Made by a program: the position numbers and the translations under genes. The notes under the pieces are model-generated. The model had not been told where the DNA came from. It searched no databases and saw nothing but the letters and a program-made list of their open reading frames with translations. A DNA stretch of 64,000 nt from a bacterium (GTDB lineage: Bacteria > Zhuqueibacterota > QNDG01 > JAGLOF01), in the NCBI GenBank assembly GCA_016934955.1, contig JAFGRY010000037.1:1-64000 (forward strand), given 5' to 3'. Within the stretch, counting starts at the first letter, position 1; each line of letters begins with the position of its first letter. Positions 43,184 through 52,856 of the stretch are shown one piece after another.

Positions 43184-44827
43184 ATGAAAAACCTGACCCC
43201 TGTACGAATCGCCGCGGCGCTCTGCCTGTTTCTGCTGCCGCTGACTGCCGGATTCACCCAAACCGGACCGCTGACACGGGCGGAAGCCAGCGATTACCTG
43301 GAAACATCGCTGTACAAGGATGTGATGGATTTCATCAGTGAACTGCAGCTTCTCACACCCCACGTCCGCGTGGAGATGATGGGAAGATCGGCCGAAGGCA
43401 GGCCGATTCCGCTGCTCATCATCGGGGATCCTTTGCCGGCCTCTCCCGCAGACCTTCGTCTCGACGGCCGCCTGCCCGTCTATTTTCAGGCGAACATTCA
43501 TGCCGGGGAAGTCGAAGGGAAAGAGGCGGTGCTGATGCTCATCCGTGATATTCTTCTGGCTGAAAAGCGTCCCTATCTCGACAATATCGTGCTGCTGGTG
43601 GCACCGTTATTCAATGCCGACGGCAACGAGAAGCTTGGGCATAACCGGGGCGACAACGGCCCGGAACTGGCCGGCATACGCTACAACGGTATGAATCTCG
43701 ACCTGAACAGGGACGGCATGAAGCAGGAAAGTCCCGAACTCGCGGCCCTCACCCTCAACGTGCTCAACCGCTGGGACCCCGCGGTGATGGTCGACTGCCA
43801 CACAACAAACGGCTCCTATCACGAGGAACCGGTCACCTATGTCTGGCCGCTGAATCCCAACGGCGATATGGGCATCATCGAATACATGCGCAGCACCATG
43901 CTGCCGGAGATAGACAAAAATCTGGGGAAAAAGTACAAAACCCTCTCTATTCCCTACGGTAATTTCATGAGCTGGGACGATCCCGAAAAAGGGTGGAGCC
44001 CCGCCGGCCCTGAACCGCGCTACCTCACCAACTACATCGGTCTCCGGAACCGGATGGCGATCCTGCTTGAAAATTATTCTCATGCCGATTTCAGAACCCG
44101 GGTCCGGGGCAATTATCATTTCCTTCGGTCAGTGCTCGACTTCTGCGACCAGCATCATGCAACCATCGACGCCGTCCTGAAAAACGCTGATGAAACCACT
44201 ATCAGAAGAGGTGTCAGCCCCGGCCCTGCCGACTCCATCGCCATCAGCTTCAGCCAGAATATCCTTGGCGACAACATCACTATTCTCGGGTATGAGATGG
44301 AGGAATTCACCGACCAGAGGGGAAGACAGCGAACGCGCCCCTCTGAGCGAAAACGGGCCTATTCAGTGCCCCTCTATCACGACTGGACAAAAAACGCCTG
44401 TGTGGCACGTCCCGCCGCCTATCTCATCTCCTGCCCCGATCCCTCCGTTCTGCAAAATCTGCTGCAGCACGGCATCATCGTGGAGACGCTGACCGACACG
44501 GTGACGCTCACCGTCGAGTCATTTGAGGTCCAGAGCCTCAACCCCGGAGATACACCCTTTCAGGGACACTATATCAACAATATAAAAGGCACATCACAGA
44601 TGGAAGAGGTCCGGTTCGCGGCCGGCACCTACTTCATCACCACCGCCCAGCCGCTGGGGAATCTCGTGACAGAGCTGCTGGAGCCGCGGGGCGGCGACGG
44701 ACTGGTCGCCTGGAACTTTTTTGACCGCTATTTGAGCCGGCAGTGGGGCAGACAGGCGACAAAAGCGCCGGTATACAAACTCTATTCACCGGTCAACCTC
44801 GCAAAACAGGCGGTGAACTGCTATTAA
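43184..44827 (+). CDS. Secreted M14-family zinc carboxypeptidase 1
   Basis: About 547 residues from ATG 43184 after AAGGAAC. Signal peptide ends GFTQ. The zinc site is HAGEVEGKE, with the third ligand histidine in MVDCHTTNGSY, and the catalytic glutamate candidate is in LLENYSHADFRTR. The substrate-side NLDLNRDGMKQESPE is typical of M14. The C-terminal ~200 residues are beta-rich and of unknown role. It follows hypA by 29 bases, so it may be co-transcribed though functionally unrelated. Confidence 0.85.
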   Translation: MKNLTPVRIAAALCLFLLPLTAGFTQTGPLTRAEASDYLETSLYKDVMDFISELQLLTPHVRVEMMGRSAEGRPIPLLIIGDPLPASPADLRLDGRLPVYFQANIHAGEVEGKEAVLMLIRDILLAEKRPYLDNIVLLVAPLFNADGNEKLGHNRGDNGPELAGIRYNGMNLDLNRDGMKQESPELAALTLNVLNRWDPAVMVDCHTTNGSYHEEPVTYVWPLNPNGDMGIIEYMRSTMLPEIDKNLGKKYKTLSIPYGNFMSWDDPEKGWSPAGPEPRYLTNYIGLRNRMAILLENYSHADFRTRVRGNYHFLRSVLDFCDQHHATIDAVLKNADETTIRRGVSPGPADSIAISFSQNILGDNITILGYEMEEFTDQRGRQRTRPSERKRAYSVPLYHDWTKNACVARPAAYLISCPDPSVLQNLLQHGIIVETLTDTVTLTVESFEVQSLNPGDTPFQGHYINNIKGTSQMEEVRFAAGTYFITTAQPLGNLVTELLEPRGGDGLVAWNFFDRYLSRQWGRQATKAPVYKLYSPVNLAKQAVNCY

Positions 44828-44979
44828 CATGAAGGGGCTGTCCGAACAGTTCAGGTAACAGGTACATTCATACCGAGCCCTTCAAAACGGCCGGGGCGAA
44901 CGAATGTATGACGTTTCGGACGATCCTCCCCTCCCCGGCCACCTGAGAGCCGGGAGAGGATAAGCGAAAGACCCGACAT

Positions 44980-45879
44980 ATGACAGACCCGATAACAGGA
45001 AGAATCGTAGCCCTTGCCACCGCTGTATGCTGGACGGGAACGGCTATCGCCTTTGAAAAAGCGGGAAAACAGATCGGCTCCCTGACCCTGAACCTGCTGC
45101 GCCTGCTGCTGGCCCTGATTTTCATTTCCGTCTACCTCTGGATCGTGCGGGGCATGCCCCTGCCCCTGGACGCCTCAGCGGCCTCCTGGCGCTGGCTGCT
45201 CCTTTCCGGTCTCATAGGCTTCTGTCTGGGAGATCTCTTCCTTTTCAAAGCCTTCATCGTTCTCGGGTCCAGGATATCCATGCTCATCATGTCCCTGGTG
45301 CCCCCCATCACCGCCCTGACCGGCTGGCTGCTCATGGGTGAAGTACTCACGCCCGCCAACTGGACAGGCATGAGCCTTACCATCGCGGGTGTCGCCATTG
45401 TTGTGCTCGAGAGAAGACGAGACGACCGGACCGCTGTGTTAAAGCACCCTGTCTCGGGCATCCTCTACGCGTTCGGGGGAGCGGTCGGCCAGGCGGTCGG
45501 ACTGGTGCTGAGCAAATTCGGCATGGGTGATTACAACGCATTCGCCGCGACACAGATTCGCATTTTTGCCGGCATCGCCGGATTCGCCGCCCTGTTTACC
45601 GTGCTGCGTATCTGGCCGCGGGCCGTGACCGCACTGCGCAAACGGTCCGCAATGCGACCCCTCGCCCTGGGATCGTTTTTCGGCCCTTTCCTCGGCGTGT
45701 CCCTTTCGCTGCTGGCGGTTCAATATATTGAAGTCGGCATCGCCTCGACCTTTATGGCACTGGTGCCGGTGCTGATCATTCCCCCTGCCGTGATCTTCCT
45801 GAAAGAGAAGATTACTCTGCGGGAAGTGTCCGGCGCGGTCATGGCCGTCGCCGGCATCGGGATTCTGTTCATTCACTGA
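44980..45879 (+). CDS. EamA/DMT-family transporter
   Basis: 299 residues, ten predicted membrane helices in two EamA repeats, with LLSGLIGFCLGDLFLFKAF and FMALVPVLIIPPAVIFLKE. Drug/metabolite transporter family; the substrate cannot be inferred. First of a same-strand run (transporter, NagB/PIG-L fusion, MBL hydrolase, FAH-family) whose gaps are 27, 10 and 10 bases. Confidence 0.85.
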   Translation: MTDPITGRIVALATAVCWTGTAIAFEKAGKQIGSLTLNLLRLLLALIFISVYLWIVRGMPLPLDASAASWRWLLLSGLIGFCLGDLFLFKAFIVLGSRISMLIMSLVPPITALTGWLLMGEVLTPANWTGMSLTIAGVAIVVLERRRDDRTAVLKHPVSGILYAFGGAVGQAVGLVLSKFGMGDYNAFAATQIRIFAGIAGFAALFTVLRIWPRAVTALRKRSAMRPLALGSFFGPFLGVSLSLLAVQYIEVGIASTFMALVPVLIIPPAVIFLKEKITLREVSGAVMAVAGIGILFIH

Positions 45880-45906
45880 ATTCATTTAATTATAAAGACA
45901 CTGCTT

Positions 45907-48249
45907 ATGAAACAGAAACCTTCCCTGGTCGAAAAGTCCGCGCTTGCCCGAAGCGGCTATAAGCTCAAGTACGCCCCTGAAGAAAAGATCGGCGTCATCG
46001 TCGTTAACAATTTTCCGGCGCTGGGCAGACTGGCCGCGCTCCGGTTCATCGAATGGACCCAGCACAATCCCGGCGGCGTCATATCTCTGCCCACGGGAAA
46101 AACCCCCCAGCATTTCATTCAGCACGTCAGCCGTTATCTCAACGGCTGGAACGAGAAAGCGACCCGCAAGGAGCTGGAGTCCGAAGGTATCGACCCCTCA
46201 CTGAAACCGGACATGAAAAGCCTGCATTTTGTCCAGATCGATGAATTCTACCCCATCGACCCCTCGCAGCACAACAGTTTTCACTATTATGTGGAAAAGT
46301 ACTATATTGAAAATTTCAATCTCGATCCCGCAAAAGCCATGCTTATCGACTGCACGAAAATAGGATTGCCCCCCGGCGGCACCTTGCAGGAAATCTGGCC
46401 CGGAGGCGTGGTCGATCTTTCGTTGCGCCACCGGCACCCGGTCAGCTACGAAGAAAGCGTCCGCAAGCAGGTGCTGCAGGAGGTTGATCAATGGTGTTTC
46501 GAGTACGGTGAAAAAATCCGCACGCTCGGGGGCATCGGGTTCTTTCTCGGCGGCATCGGTCCGGACGGACACATTGCCTTCAACGTTCTCGGATCCGACC
46601 ATCACAGCACCACCCGCCTCACGGAAACCAATTATGAGACCCAGGCTGCCTCGGCCTCGGACCTGGGAGGCATCGAGGTCGCCCGCAAACGGCTCGCCAT
46701 CACCATCGGGCTGGGGACGATCGCGTATAATCCCGACTGTACGGCCATCATCATCGCCGCGGGTGAAGCGAAAGCGCCCATGATCTATAACGCCGTCCAT
46801 CAGAAGAGCCACATCAGATACCCGGCGACCGTGCTGCACAAGCTGCCCAACGCCCGCTTTTACATCACCCAGGGCGCCGCCTGCATGCTTCCCGAACGAC
46901 AGTATGCGGATATGGTGGACATGGAGAAGGATGCCCTGCCGGAAGCACTGAAACGGCGCATCCTGATCGATCTCTCCCTGCAGATAAAAAAGCCTCTCGC
47001 GGATATCTCGGCCTCGGACATGAAAAACAGCCGTTTCGCCAATCTGCTGCTGAAAAAGACCGGAAGCACTCCCCAAAAACTGACGGGTCAGCTCTTCAAA
47101 CACATCGATGAGACCATCGAAGCGGGCTGCCAGACCAGAAGCAACACCGTATTTCTCCATACAGCGCCCCACCATGACGATATCATGCTCGGGTATTTTC
47201 CCTACGTCGTCAGGGCGATTCGCGATGCGTCCAACACCCATCACTTCACCTATCTCACGTCAGGATTCAACGCGGTGACGAACTCCTACGCGCTCTCCAT
47301 GATCAGCAATCTGAAAAAATTTCTCAACCGCAGAGAGTTCGAGGTGCTCTATGATGAGAACTATTTCAGCGCCGACTACACCCAGGGCTGGAATCGTGAT
47401 GTCTGGCAGTACCTTGACGGCGTCGCCGCTGACAGCGCCTTTATGAAACAGGAGGGCGAAGCCAGGCGTACCTACCGTATGCTCGCGGACATCTTTGAAG
47501 AGGAGGAGAAGGATAATCTCGAGCACCGCATCAACGAACTGATCAACTACTTCAAGACCCAGTACGCCGGCAAGAAGGACCCGCCCTATATTCAGCTGCT
47601 GAAAGGCATGATACGGGAATGGGAAGCCGACTGCCTCTGGGGGTACCTCGGCTTCGACAGCGACAGCATTCACCATCTGCGTCTGGGATTCTACAAGGGT
47701 GAAATTTTCACTGAAGATCCGACGATCAACAGGGACGTGCCCCCGATCCTCAAACTGTTGAAGCAGGTCAATCCCGATGTCGTGACGGTGGCCCTCGATC
47801 CGGAAGCCAGCGGTCCCGACACCCACTACAAGGTGATGCAGGCGGTGAGCGAGGCGCTGAAGCTCTATGAAAAAGAGACCGGCCGCTCGGATATCCGCAT
47901 CCTGGGGTACCGAAATGTCTGGTACCGGTTCCATCCGGCTGAGGCCGATCTCTATATTCCCGTCTCCCTGAACATGTTCGCCGTGCTCCAGAACGCGTTT
48001 CTCAACGCCTTCGTTTCCCAGAAGGACGCTTCCTTCCCCAGCTATGAGTTCGACGGCCCCTTCTCCGGACTCGCCCAGCAGATACAGGTCGAGCAGTATC
48101 AGACGCTGAAGACCTGCATGGGCCGGCAGTATTTCAACGATCACCTGCGGCCCTTGATCAGGGGAACGCGGGGATTTGTCTATCTGAAAGAGCTCTCGCT
48201 GAAAGAATTTTACACGCACACCCGGGAGCTGAGGGAGACAACAGAATAG
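45907..48249 (+). CDS. Fusion of NagB-like isomerase/deaminase and PIG-L-type deacetylase
   Basis: 780 residues. Residues ~25-350 are NagB/RpiA-like: LPTGKTPQHFIQHV, VQIDEFYPIDPSQHNSF, FFLGGIGPDGHIAFN and the later IIIAAGEAKAPM. Residues ~400-780 are PIG-L/LmbE-like, with the zinc motif APHHDDIMLGY. The first half could convert glucosamine-6-phosphate to fructose-6-phosphate; the second could remove N-acetyl groups from a sugar. One gene may thus carry both steps of GlcNAc-6-P use, but substrate specificity is inference. Long NagB forms with a C-terminal extra domain are known in FCB bacteria. Confidence 0.82.
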   Translation: MKQKPSLVEKSALARSGYKLKYAPEEKIGVIVVNNFPALGRLAALRFIEWTQHNPGGVISLPTGKTPQHFIQHVSRYLNGWNEKATRKELESEGIDPSLKPDMKSLHFVQIDEFYPIDPSQHNSFHYYVEKYYIENFNLDPAKAMLIDCTKIGLPPGGTLQEIWPGGVVDLSLRHRHPVSYEESVRKQVLQEVDQWCFEYGEKIRTLGGIGFFLGGIGPDGHIAFNVLGSDHHSTTRLTETNYETQAASASDLGGIEVARKRLAITIGLGTIAYNPDCTAIIIAAGEAKAPMIYNAVHQKSHIRYPATVLHKLPNARFYITQGAACMLPERQYADMVDMEKDALPEALKRRILIDLSLQIKKPLADISASDMKNSRFANLLLKKTGSTPQKLTGQLFKHIDETIEAGCQTRSNTVFLHTAPHHDDIMLGYFPYVVRAIRDASNTHHFTYLTSGFNAVTNSYALSMISNLKKFLNRREFEVLYDENYFSADYTQGWNRDVWQYLDGVAADSAFMKQEGEARRTYRMLADIFEEEEKDNLEHRINELINYFKTQYAGKKDPPYIQLLKGMIREWEADCLWGYLGFDSDSIHHLRLGFYKGEIFTEDPTINRDVPPILKLLKQVNPDVVTVALDPEASGPDTHYKVMQAVSEALKLYEKETGRSDIRILGYRNVWYRFHPAEADLYIPVSLNMFAVLQNAFLNAFVSQKDASFPSYEFDGPFSGLAQQIQVEQYQTLKTCMGRQYFNDHLRPLIRGTRGFVYLKELSLKEFYTHTRELRETTE

Positions 48250-48259
48250 GGAGGCACCC

Positions 48260-48997
48260 ATGTACAACCTTGTCTGCAGCATCGCCATTATCACGCTTCT
48301 GGCGCCGGCGGCCCTGGTAAGCCAGAACGGGTTTCAGACCGACACGGAAAAGACCTCCGAAGGTCCGCTCACCATCACCTGCATTGGACACGGAACCCTC
48401 ATGTTCTCGTTCAAGGGTCTGACTATCCATGTCGATCCGGTGATGCGCGAAGCTGATTACAGCACCATGCCCAACGCCGATATTATCCTGGTGACCCATG
48501 AGCACGGCGACCATCTCGACCTCACCGCTGTCTCGGAAATCAGTAAGAAAGGCACGGTCTTTATCGCAACCAGATCCTGTGCCGACCGCGGTGCCGATTG
48601 CCGGGTGATGGAGAATGGTGACGAGGTGACGGTGAACGGGATCGTGATCCGGGCGGTACCCGCCTATAACATCAAGAACAAAAGGGATAATGGACAGCCG
48701 TTTCATCCTAAAGGCACGGGCAACGGGTATATTCTCACCTTCGGGGACACAAACGTCTATATCGCGGGCGACACGGAAAACACGCCCGAGATGAAAGCGC
48801 TCTCCGATATCGATATCGCCTTTCTGCCCATGAACCTGCCCTATACCATGGATCCGGCCATGGTCGCGGACGCGGCCAGAGCGTTCCGGCCCTCGATTCT
48901 CTATCCCTACCACTACGGCAATACCGATCCGAAAGAACTGGCGGCTTTGCTGGAGGATGAAAAAGACATCGAAGTGCGTATCCGCACCCTGCAGTGA
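48260..48997 (+). CDS. Metallo-beta-lactamase-fold hydrolase (UlaG-like)
   Basis: 245 residues, GGGAGG before the ATG, ten bases after the fusion gene. N-terminal hydrophobic stretch (SIAIITLLAPAALVSQ) is probably a signal peptide. The metal site is THEHGDHLD, with the upstream strand IHVDPVM and later AGDTENTPEM and YPYHYGN. UlaG-like MBL proteins are often lactonases, but the substrate here is unknown. Confidence 0.82.
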   Translation: MYNLVCSIAIITLLAPAALVSQNGFQTDTEKTSEGPLTITCIGHGTLMFSFKGLTIHVDPVMREADYSTMPNADIILVTHEHGDHLDLTAVSEISKKGTVFIATRSCADRGADCRVMENGDEVTVNGIVIRAVPAYNIKNKRDNGQPFHPKGTGNGYILTFGDTNVYIAGDTENTPEMKALSDIDIAFLPMNLPYTMDPAMVADAARAFRPSILYPYHYGNTDPKELAALLEDEKDIEVRIRTLQ

Positions 48998-49007
48998 GAA
49001 CCCGCTG

Positions 49008-49883
49008 ATGCGTATCGGCTCCATACGTTCAAACGGCACATCACAGGCCGCCGTCTCTGTCGGCGGCGGCTGGAAGACCATTGCCGGACTCAACGTCCGA
49101 TACCGTACGAATTTACCGTGTACCGTAGACGGCCTGATCCGGAGCGGCAGGGCGGACGAACTGCGTCATCTGCTGCACCAGACCCCTGAAAAAGGGGAAA
49201 CGGTTATCCATGATGAGGCCGTCTTCCTCGCCCCCTATCTCAATCCTCCGAAAATCTGGGGCATCGGGCTCAACTTTCCGAAACATGCCGACGACCTCCA
49301 GGCCCGCCTCCCCACCGACGAGCCGGCAAGCTTCATGAAACCGGCCACCGCCATTATCGGCCCGGGGGACAGAATCATGCTTCCTCCCCAGTCGCAGCGC
49401 GTGACCGGGGAAGCGGAAATCGGAGTGATAATCGGAAAGGAATGCAAAAACGTCGGCATCGAGGATGTTCAGGATGTCATTTTCGGGTATACGACAATCA
49501 TCGACATGACCGCGGAGGACATTCTCCGGAAGAACCCCCGCTTCCTCACCCGGGCCAAAAGCTTCGACACTTTTTTCAGCTTCGGCCCCTGGATCGTCAC
49601 CGCTGATGAGATCGCGGATGTGGGCGAGCTCACTATCACCACCTGGATCAACGGGAAGGAGCACATCTCGAACCAGGTGAAAAATATGACCTTCCCCCCC
49701 TTCGAACTGGTCTCCTTTCACTCCCGTGTCATGACCCTTAAACCGGGGGACATCATCTCCTGCGGCACCCCGGGAGCGGTGCCGCTGCGGCCCGGAGACC
49801 TGATCGGGTGCACCGTGGACGGGATCGGGAAGCTGGAGAATCCGGTGGCAAACAGTAAAAAAGCAACTGCTATTCAAAATTAA
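49008..49883 (+). CDS. Fumarylacetoacetate hydrolase-family enzyme
   Basis: About 291 residues from ATG 49008, ten bases past the previous stop. FAH signatures: GIGLNFPKHADD, PTDEPASFMKP, the metal-binding GEAEIGVIIGKE, IDMTAEDILRKNPRF, and near the end GDIISCGTPGAVPL and GDLIGCTVDGIGKL. Members act on 2-oxo acids (isomerase, decarboxylase or hydrolase). The exact reaction is unresolved. No obvious ribosome site, so coupled translation from the MBL gene is likely. Confidence 0.88.
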   Translation: MRIGSIRSNGTSQAAVSVGGGWKTIAGLNVRYRTNLPCTVDGLIRSGRADELRHLLHQTPEKGETVIHDEAVFLAPYLNPPKIWGIGLNFPKHADDLQARLPTDEPASFMKPATAIIGPGDRIMLPPQSQRVTGEAEIGVIIGKECKNVGIEDVQDVIFGYTTIIDMTAEDILRKNPRFLTRAKSFDTFFSFGPWIVTADEIADVGELTITTWINGKEHISNQVKNMTFPPFELVSFHSRVMTLKPGDIISCGTPGAVPLRPGDLIGCTVDGIGKLENPVANSKKATAIQN

Positions 49884-49901
49884 AACAATAAATGCCAGGT
49901 C

Positions 49902-52043
49902 TTACTTCAGTATCACCATTTTTTTCTGTGCAATTTTATCTTCCCCCTGGTATAACATATAGAAATAAATCCCGCTCGAGAACCCGGAAGCATCAAAAAC
50001 AGCCCGATGTTCACCTGCCTGCTGAAATCCGTCGAACAGCGTCTTCACATTTTGGCCCAATATATTATAAACATTGATAGTTACTGTCCCGGCCCGCTCG
50101 AGTGTATACATAATGGTCGTACACGAATTGAATGGATTCGGATAATTTTGATTCAACACATATAAAGGGCCCGTATCTCTCTCCTCAATTGTTGAGCTGG
50201 GATTCGGCCCCGAGTAATCATATACAAACAATCCTGCGGCTCCATTGGCAAAGAACACGATACTGTCAGCCAGTACCTCTACTGCCACTCCGTTGTAGCC
50301 GATGCTGCGCTCAAAACCTGTCTGACAGAATGCCGACCCGTCCCAACTGCATGCCCATAAACCGCCATTGAGATTTGAGATAAACAATACACCTTGAGAA
50401 TTCCCTCTAATATCAGTTGGCAACCCGGCCAGCTTGATACTGCCTGCCGGCACTACCTCGCCGCCCAAATAGTGGTATGCCCTCAGGAAACCCATTGAAT
50501 TAGCCGAAAAAATAGTGCCGTACTGATCGACATAACATGCTCTGACATACCCATCATCTATTGTAATGACATTCGTCACCGAGAGCCCATCACGTTCAAT
50601 AATTGACAATCCTCCTTCATGCGCTGTAACGATAGTTCCAGCCGGCCCCGCTGCAATATCGGAAATACAATGCCCAATTTCATATTCGCTTAACAGGATC
50701 AGGCCTATATTATTACAACTATACACCTGCACATTAAAGCCACTGGCAGCAAGAACATTGCCCGCTGAATCGATCATTGTATGATCGAATCCCCCATTTT
50801 TCGAAAAGACTTCAGTAAATGCATATCCATCAAAGATATATTCGGTCATTCCATACTGTAAGTCGGCAACGAGAACTAAACTATCGGCCAGAACAGCGAC
50901 ATCCGATACCCTCTCTTTCCTGACATGAGCTAAACACACAAGGCCTGTTTCCGTCAGACGATATGCCCTCAATCCCGCATCCTGATTGGCAAGAAAGATG
51001 ATGCCCTGAGAATTGATTGCCAGATCCTGAGCACTCCCGCTGTCATTGGTGTGATATACCGGCACGATCGACGAATCTGAGTAACGGTACATACCGAGGC
51101 CGTTATACGGTTCAGCCGTAAACAGCATGGTATTGCTTCCGACTGCCACATCTTCGATTGGATGGTCTAAATTGTATATATTGATTCGCTGGACCACAGT
51201 ATCAGCATACCGATAGACAGCAAGGCGACGGTCAGCCCAACCTGTCAGAAAAATCAGGCTGTCAGGTGTTAGTCTTACATGTCGCCCAAAAGTCTCATCT
51301 CCTTTATAATTTAACACCAGTTCATCTCCAAATCGTTCATACGCCAATAATCCAGCATTCTGACACGCCAGGAACAGATACCCTTCAGGGCTTATTGCTA
51401 ATCCTTCTGCACGTTCATACTGTTCTGCGTCCAAATCATTTACCCGGGTAACCGGCGAGAACAAATTGTCATGGAGTCTTAATCCGCAGAAACCATACCG
51501 GCCATTTGCGACATATATGCTATCGTCCGGCCCGACAGCAATATCACAAGCGTCCATATTTGTATAATAACTAGCCACTTCTCTAAATTCATTGTATTCA
51601 AATCGATACGCTTTTATGCCCCACACGCCATTAGCCAAAAGAATTGTCCCATCATCCATAACCGTCACATTATATACCAAACCCTCGACAGAGATATGTG
51701 CCAATGGTAACAGTTCTGCGCTGGTATAAGAAAAGGCGTACAATCCATCAACACCACTTGCACACAGGACTGTCCCATCCGGAGCCACACACACATCCAA
51801 AATAAAACTGCCGGGACATACATTGGCTGTCAGGTGAGCCTCGGAACCAACAATCCTGTACACTGAAAGGCCTTTATATCCATTGGCCAGAAAAATGGTC
51901 GTATCGTCCAAGGTAAAGACGGCCGTCCCATATCCATAGTCCAGATTTCGGGTACGCAGGGAGAATACAGGAGTATCTTGAGAGTGCAATGGGATGGAAA
52001 AAGTGAGGACAGCCGCAGTGATTGAAGAAATAATGCGTATCAT
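49902..52043 (-). CDS. T9SS-exported protein with 14 propeller-like repeats
   Basis: 713 residues, AGGAGG before ATG. Signal peptide ends HSQ. Fourteen repeats of about 42 residues follow, each with text like TIFLANGYKGLSVYR (for example TILLANGVWGIKAYR, SIYVANGRYGFCGLR, IIFLANQDAGLRAYR), suitable for two seven-bladed propellers. The C-terminal part, NQNYPNPFNSCTTIMYTL through YNILGQNVKTLFDG to KKMVILK, is a classic T9SS type A sorting domain. It is visibly more AT-rich than its neighbours, which hints at recent acquisition. The ligand is unknown. Confidence 0.82.
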   Translation of the reverse strand: MIRIISSITAAVLTFSIPLHSQDTPVFSLRTRNLDYGYGTAVFTLDDTTIFLANGYKGLSVYRIVGSEAHLTANVCPGSFILDVCVAPDGTVLCASGVDGLYAFSYTSAELLPLAHISVEGLVYNVTVMDDGTILLANGVWGIKAYRFEYNEFREVASYYTNMDACDIAVGPDDSIYVANGRYGFCGLRLHDNLFSPVTRVNDLDAEQYERAEGLAISPEGYLFLACQNAGLLAYERFGDELVLNYKGDETFGRHVRLTPDSLIFLTGWADRRLAVYRYADTVVQRINIYNLDHPIEDVAVGSNTMLFTAEPYNGLGMYRYSDSSIVPVYHTNDSGSAQDLAINSQGIIFLANQDAGLRAYRLTETGLVCLAHVRKERVSDVAVLADSLVLVADLQYGMTEYIFDGYAFTEVFSKNGGFDHTMIDSAGNVLAASGFNVQVYSCNNIGLILLSEYEIGHCISDIAAGPAGTIVTAHEGGLSIIERDGLSVTNVITIDDGYVRACYVDQYGTIFSANSMGFLRAYHYLGGEVVPAGSIKLAGLPTDIRGNSQGVLFISNLNGGLWACSWDGSAFCQTGFERSIGYNGVAVEVLADSIVFFANGAAGLFVYDYSGPNPSSTIEERDTGPLYVLNQNYPNPFNSCTTIMYTLERAGTVTINVYNILGQNVKTLFDGFQQAGEHRAVFDASGFSSGIYFYMLYQGEDKIAQKKMVILK

Positions 52044-52076
52044 GACAATACCCTCCTGATTGTCTGTATCGGTTAT

Positions 52077-52104
52077 AACCTAAGAGAAAATACACCATTG
52101 TCAA
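52077..52104 (-). promoter_or_regulatory. Promoter of the 14-repeat protein gene
   Basis: On the minus strand TTGACA (52104-52099), 16 bases, TAGGTT (52082-52077), 34 bases upstream of the ATG. The remaining stretch to 52358 in this divergent gap shows no gene. Confidence 0.5.
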
Positions 52105-52358
52105 GAAATTTTACCTCCGGTTTGATTATTGGGTGTAAAATAGGCGTGTGGTAATTCACTCATTCCCGGATTAATAGACACTCTAACCCCATGCGGGCAA
52201 AAAAGTACTGGTACAAAGGGTATATAAACTCGCTATTATTCAGTGCAGGCGCTCGTCGTTTCCCCGAAAATCGGCTGTATATCCCATTTGTAAAGACCTT
52301 GGTATTCTCTTATGGCCGGAGGTCGGACTATTCTTACCCGCCATTCCATATTTTTCCC

Positions 52359-52387
52359 TTGAAATTCAGCCAACTTTTCAATACTTT
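52359..52387 (+). promoter_or_regulatory. Promoter of the acpS-tdh-acs-acp-kbl operon
   Basis: TTGAAA (52359-52364), 17 bases, TACTTT (52382-52387), 55 bases upstream of the acpS ATG. Confidence 0.55.
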
Positions 52388-52441
52388 ATAAACTCTGCAA
52401 AGTCGCTGCATTGACAAACACCCGTGAAGTGGGGGCTGACC

Positions 52442-52828
52442 ATGATCGTCGGTACCGGCATTGATATCATCGAGATCAGCAGAATGGAAAAGGCGCTTTC
52501 CCGTTCCGAGGAACGGCTGGAAGAGGTCCTTTTCACCGAGAACGAACGCGCCTACTGCCTGAAATGCGCCAGCACCCGGCTGCAGGTGCAGCGCTTCAGC
52601 GGGCGGTTCGCGGCCAAGGAGGCCTTCCTCAAGGCGCTGGGCACCGGTCTCAGGGACGGGATCAGCTGGACCGACCTGGAGATCATCAACGATGAGCTGG
52701 GCAAACCGCATCTTACCGCCGCCAATATCGCCAGAGAAAAACTCGACGCGCTGCAGGTGCGCTCGATTCACCTGTCGATTTCACACAGCATCGACCACGC
52801 GAACGCTGTTGTCATACTGGAAACGTAG
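52442..52828 (+). CDS. acpS: Holo-[acyl-carrier-protein] synthase
   Basis: 128 residues from ATG 52442; a GTG at 52424 is possible but less likely. Motifs GTGIDIIEI (metal aspartate), FSGRFAAKEAFLKALG and HLSISHSIDHANAVV are those of AcpS-type phosphopantetheinyl transferases, which load 4'-phosphopantetheine from CoA onto acyl carrier proteins. The same operon encodes an ACP at 55594, a plausible substrate. Confidence 0.93.
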   Translation: MIVGTGIDIIEISRMEKALSRSEERLEEVLFTENERAYCLKCASTRLQVQRFSGRFAAKEAFLKALGTGLRDGISWTDLEIINDELGKPHLTAANIAREKLDALQVRSIHLSISHSIDHANAVVILET

Positions 52829-52856
52829 CTCGTGATCACAAGCTAGAGGTATTCGC

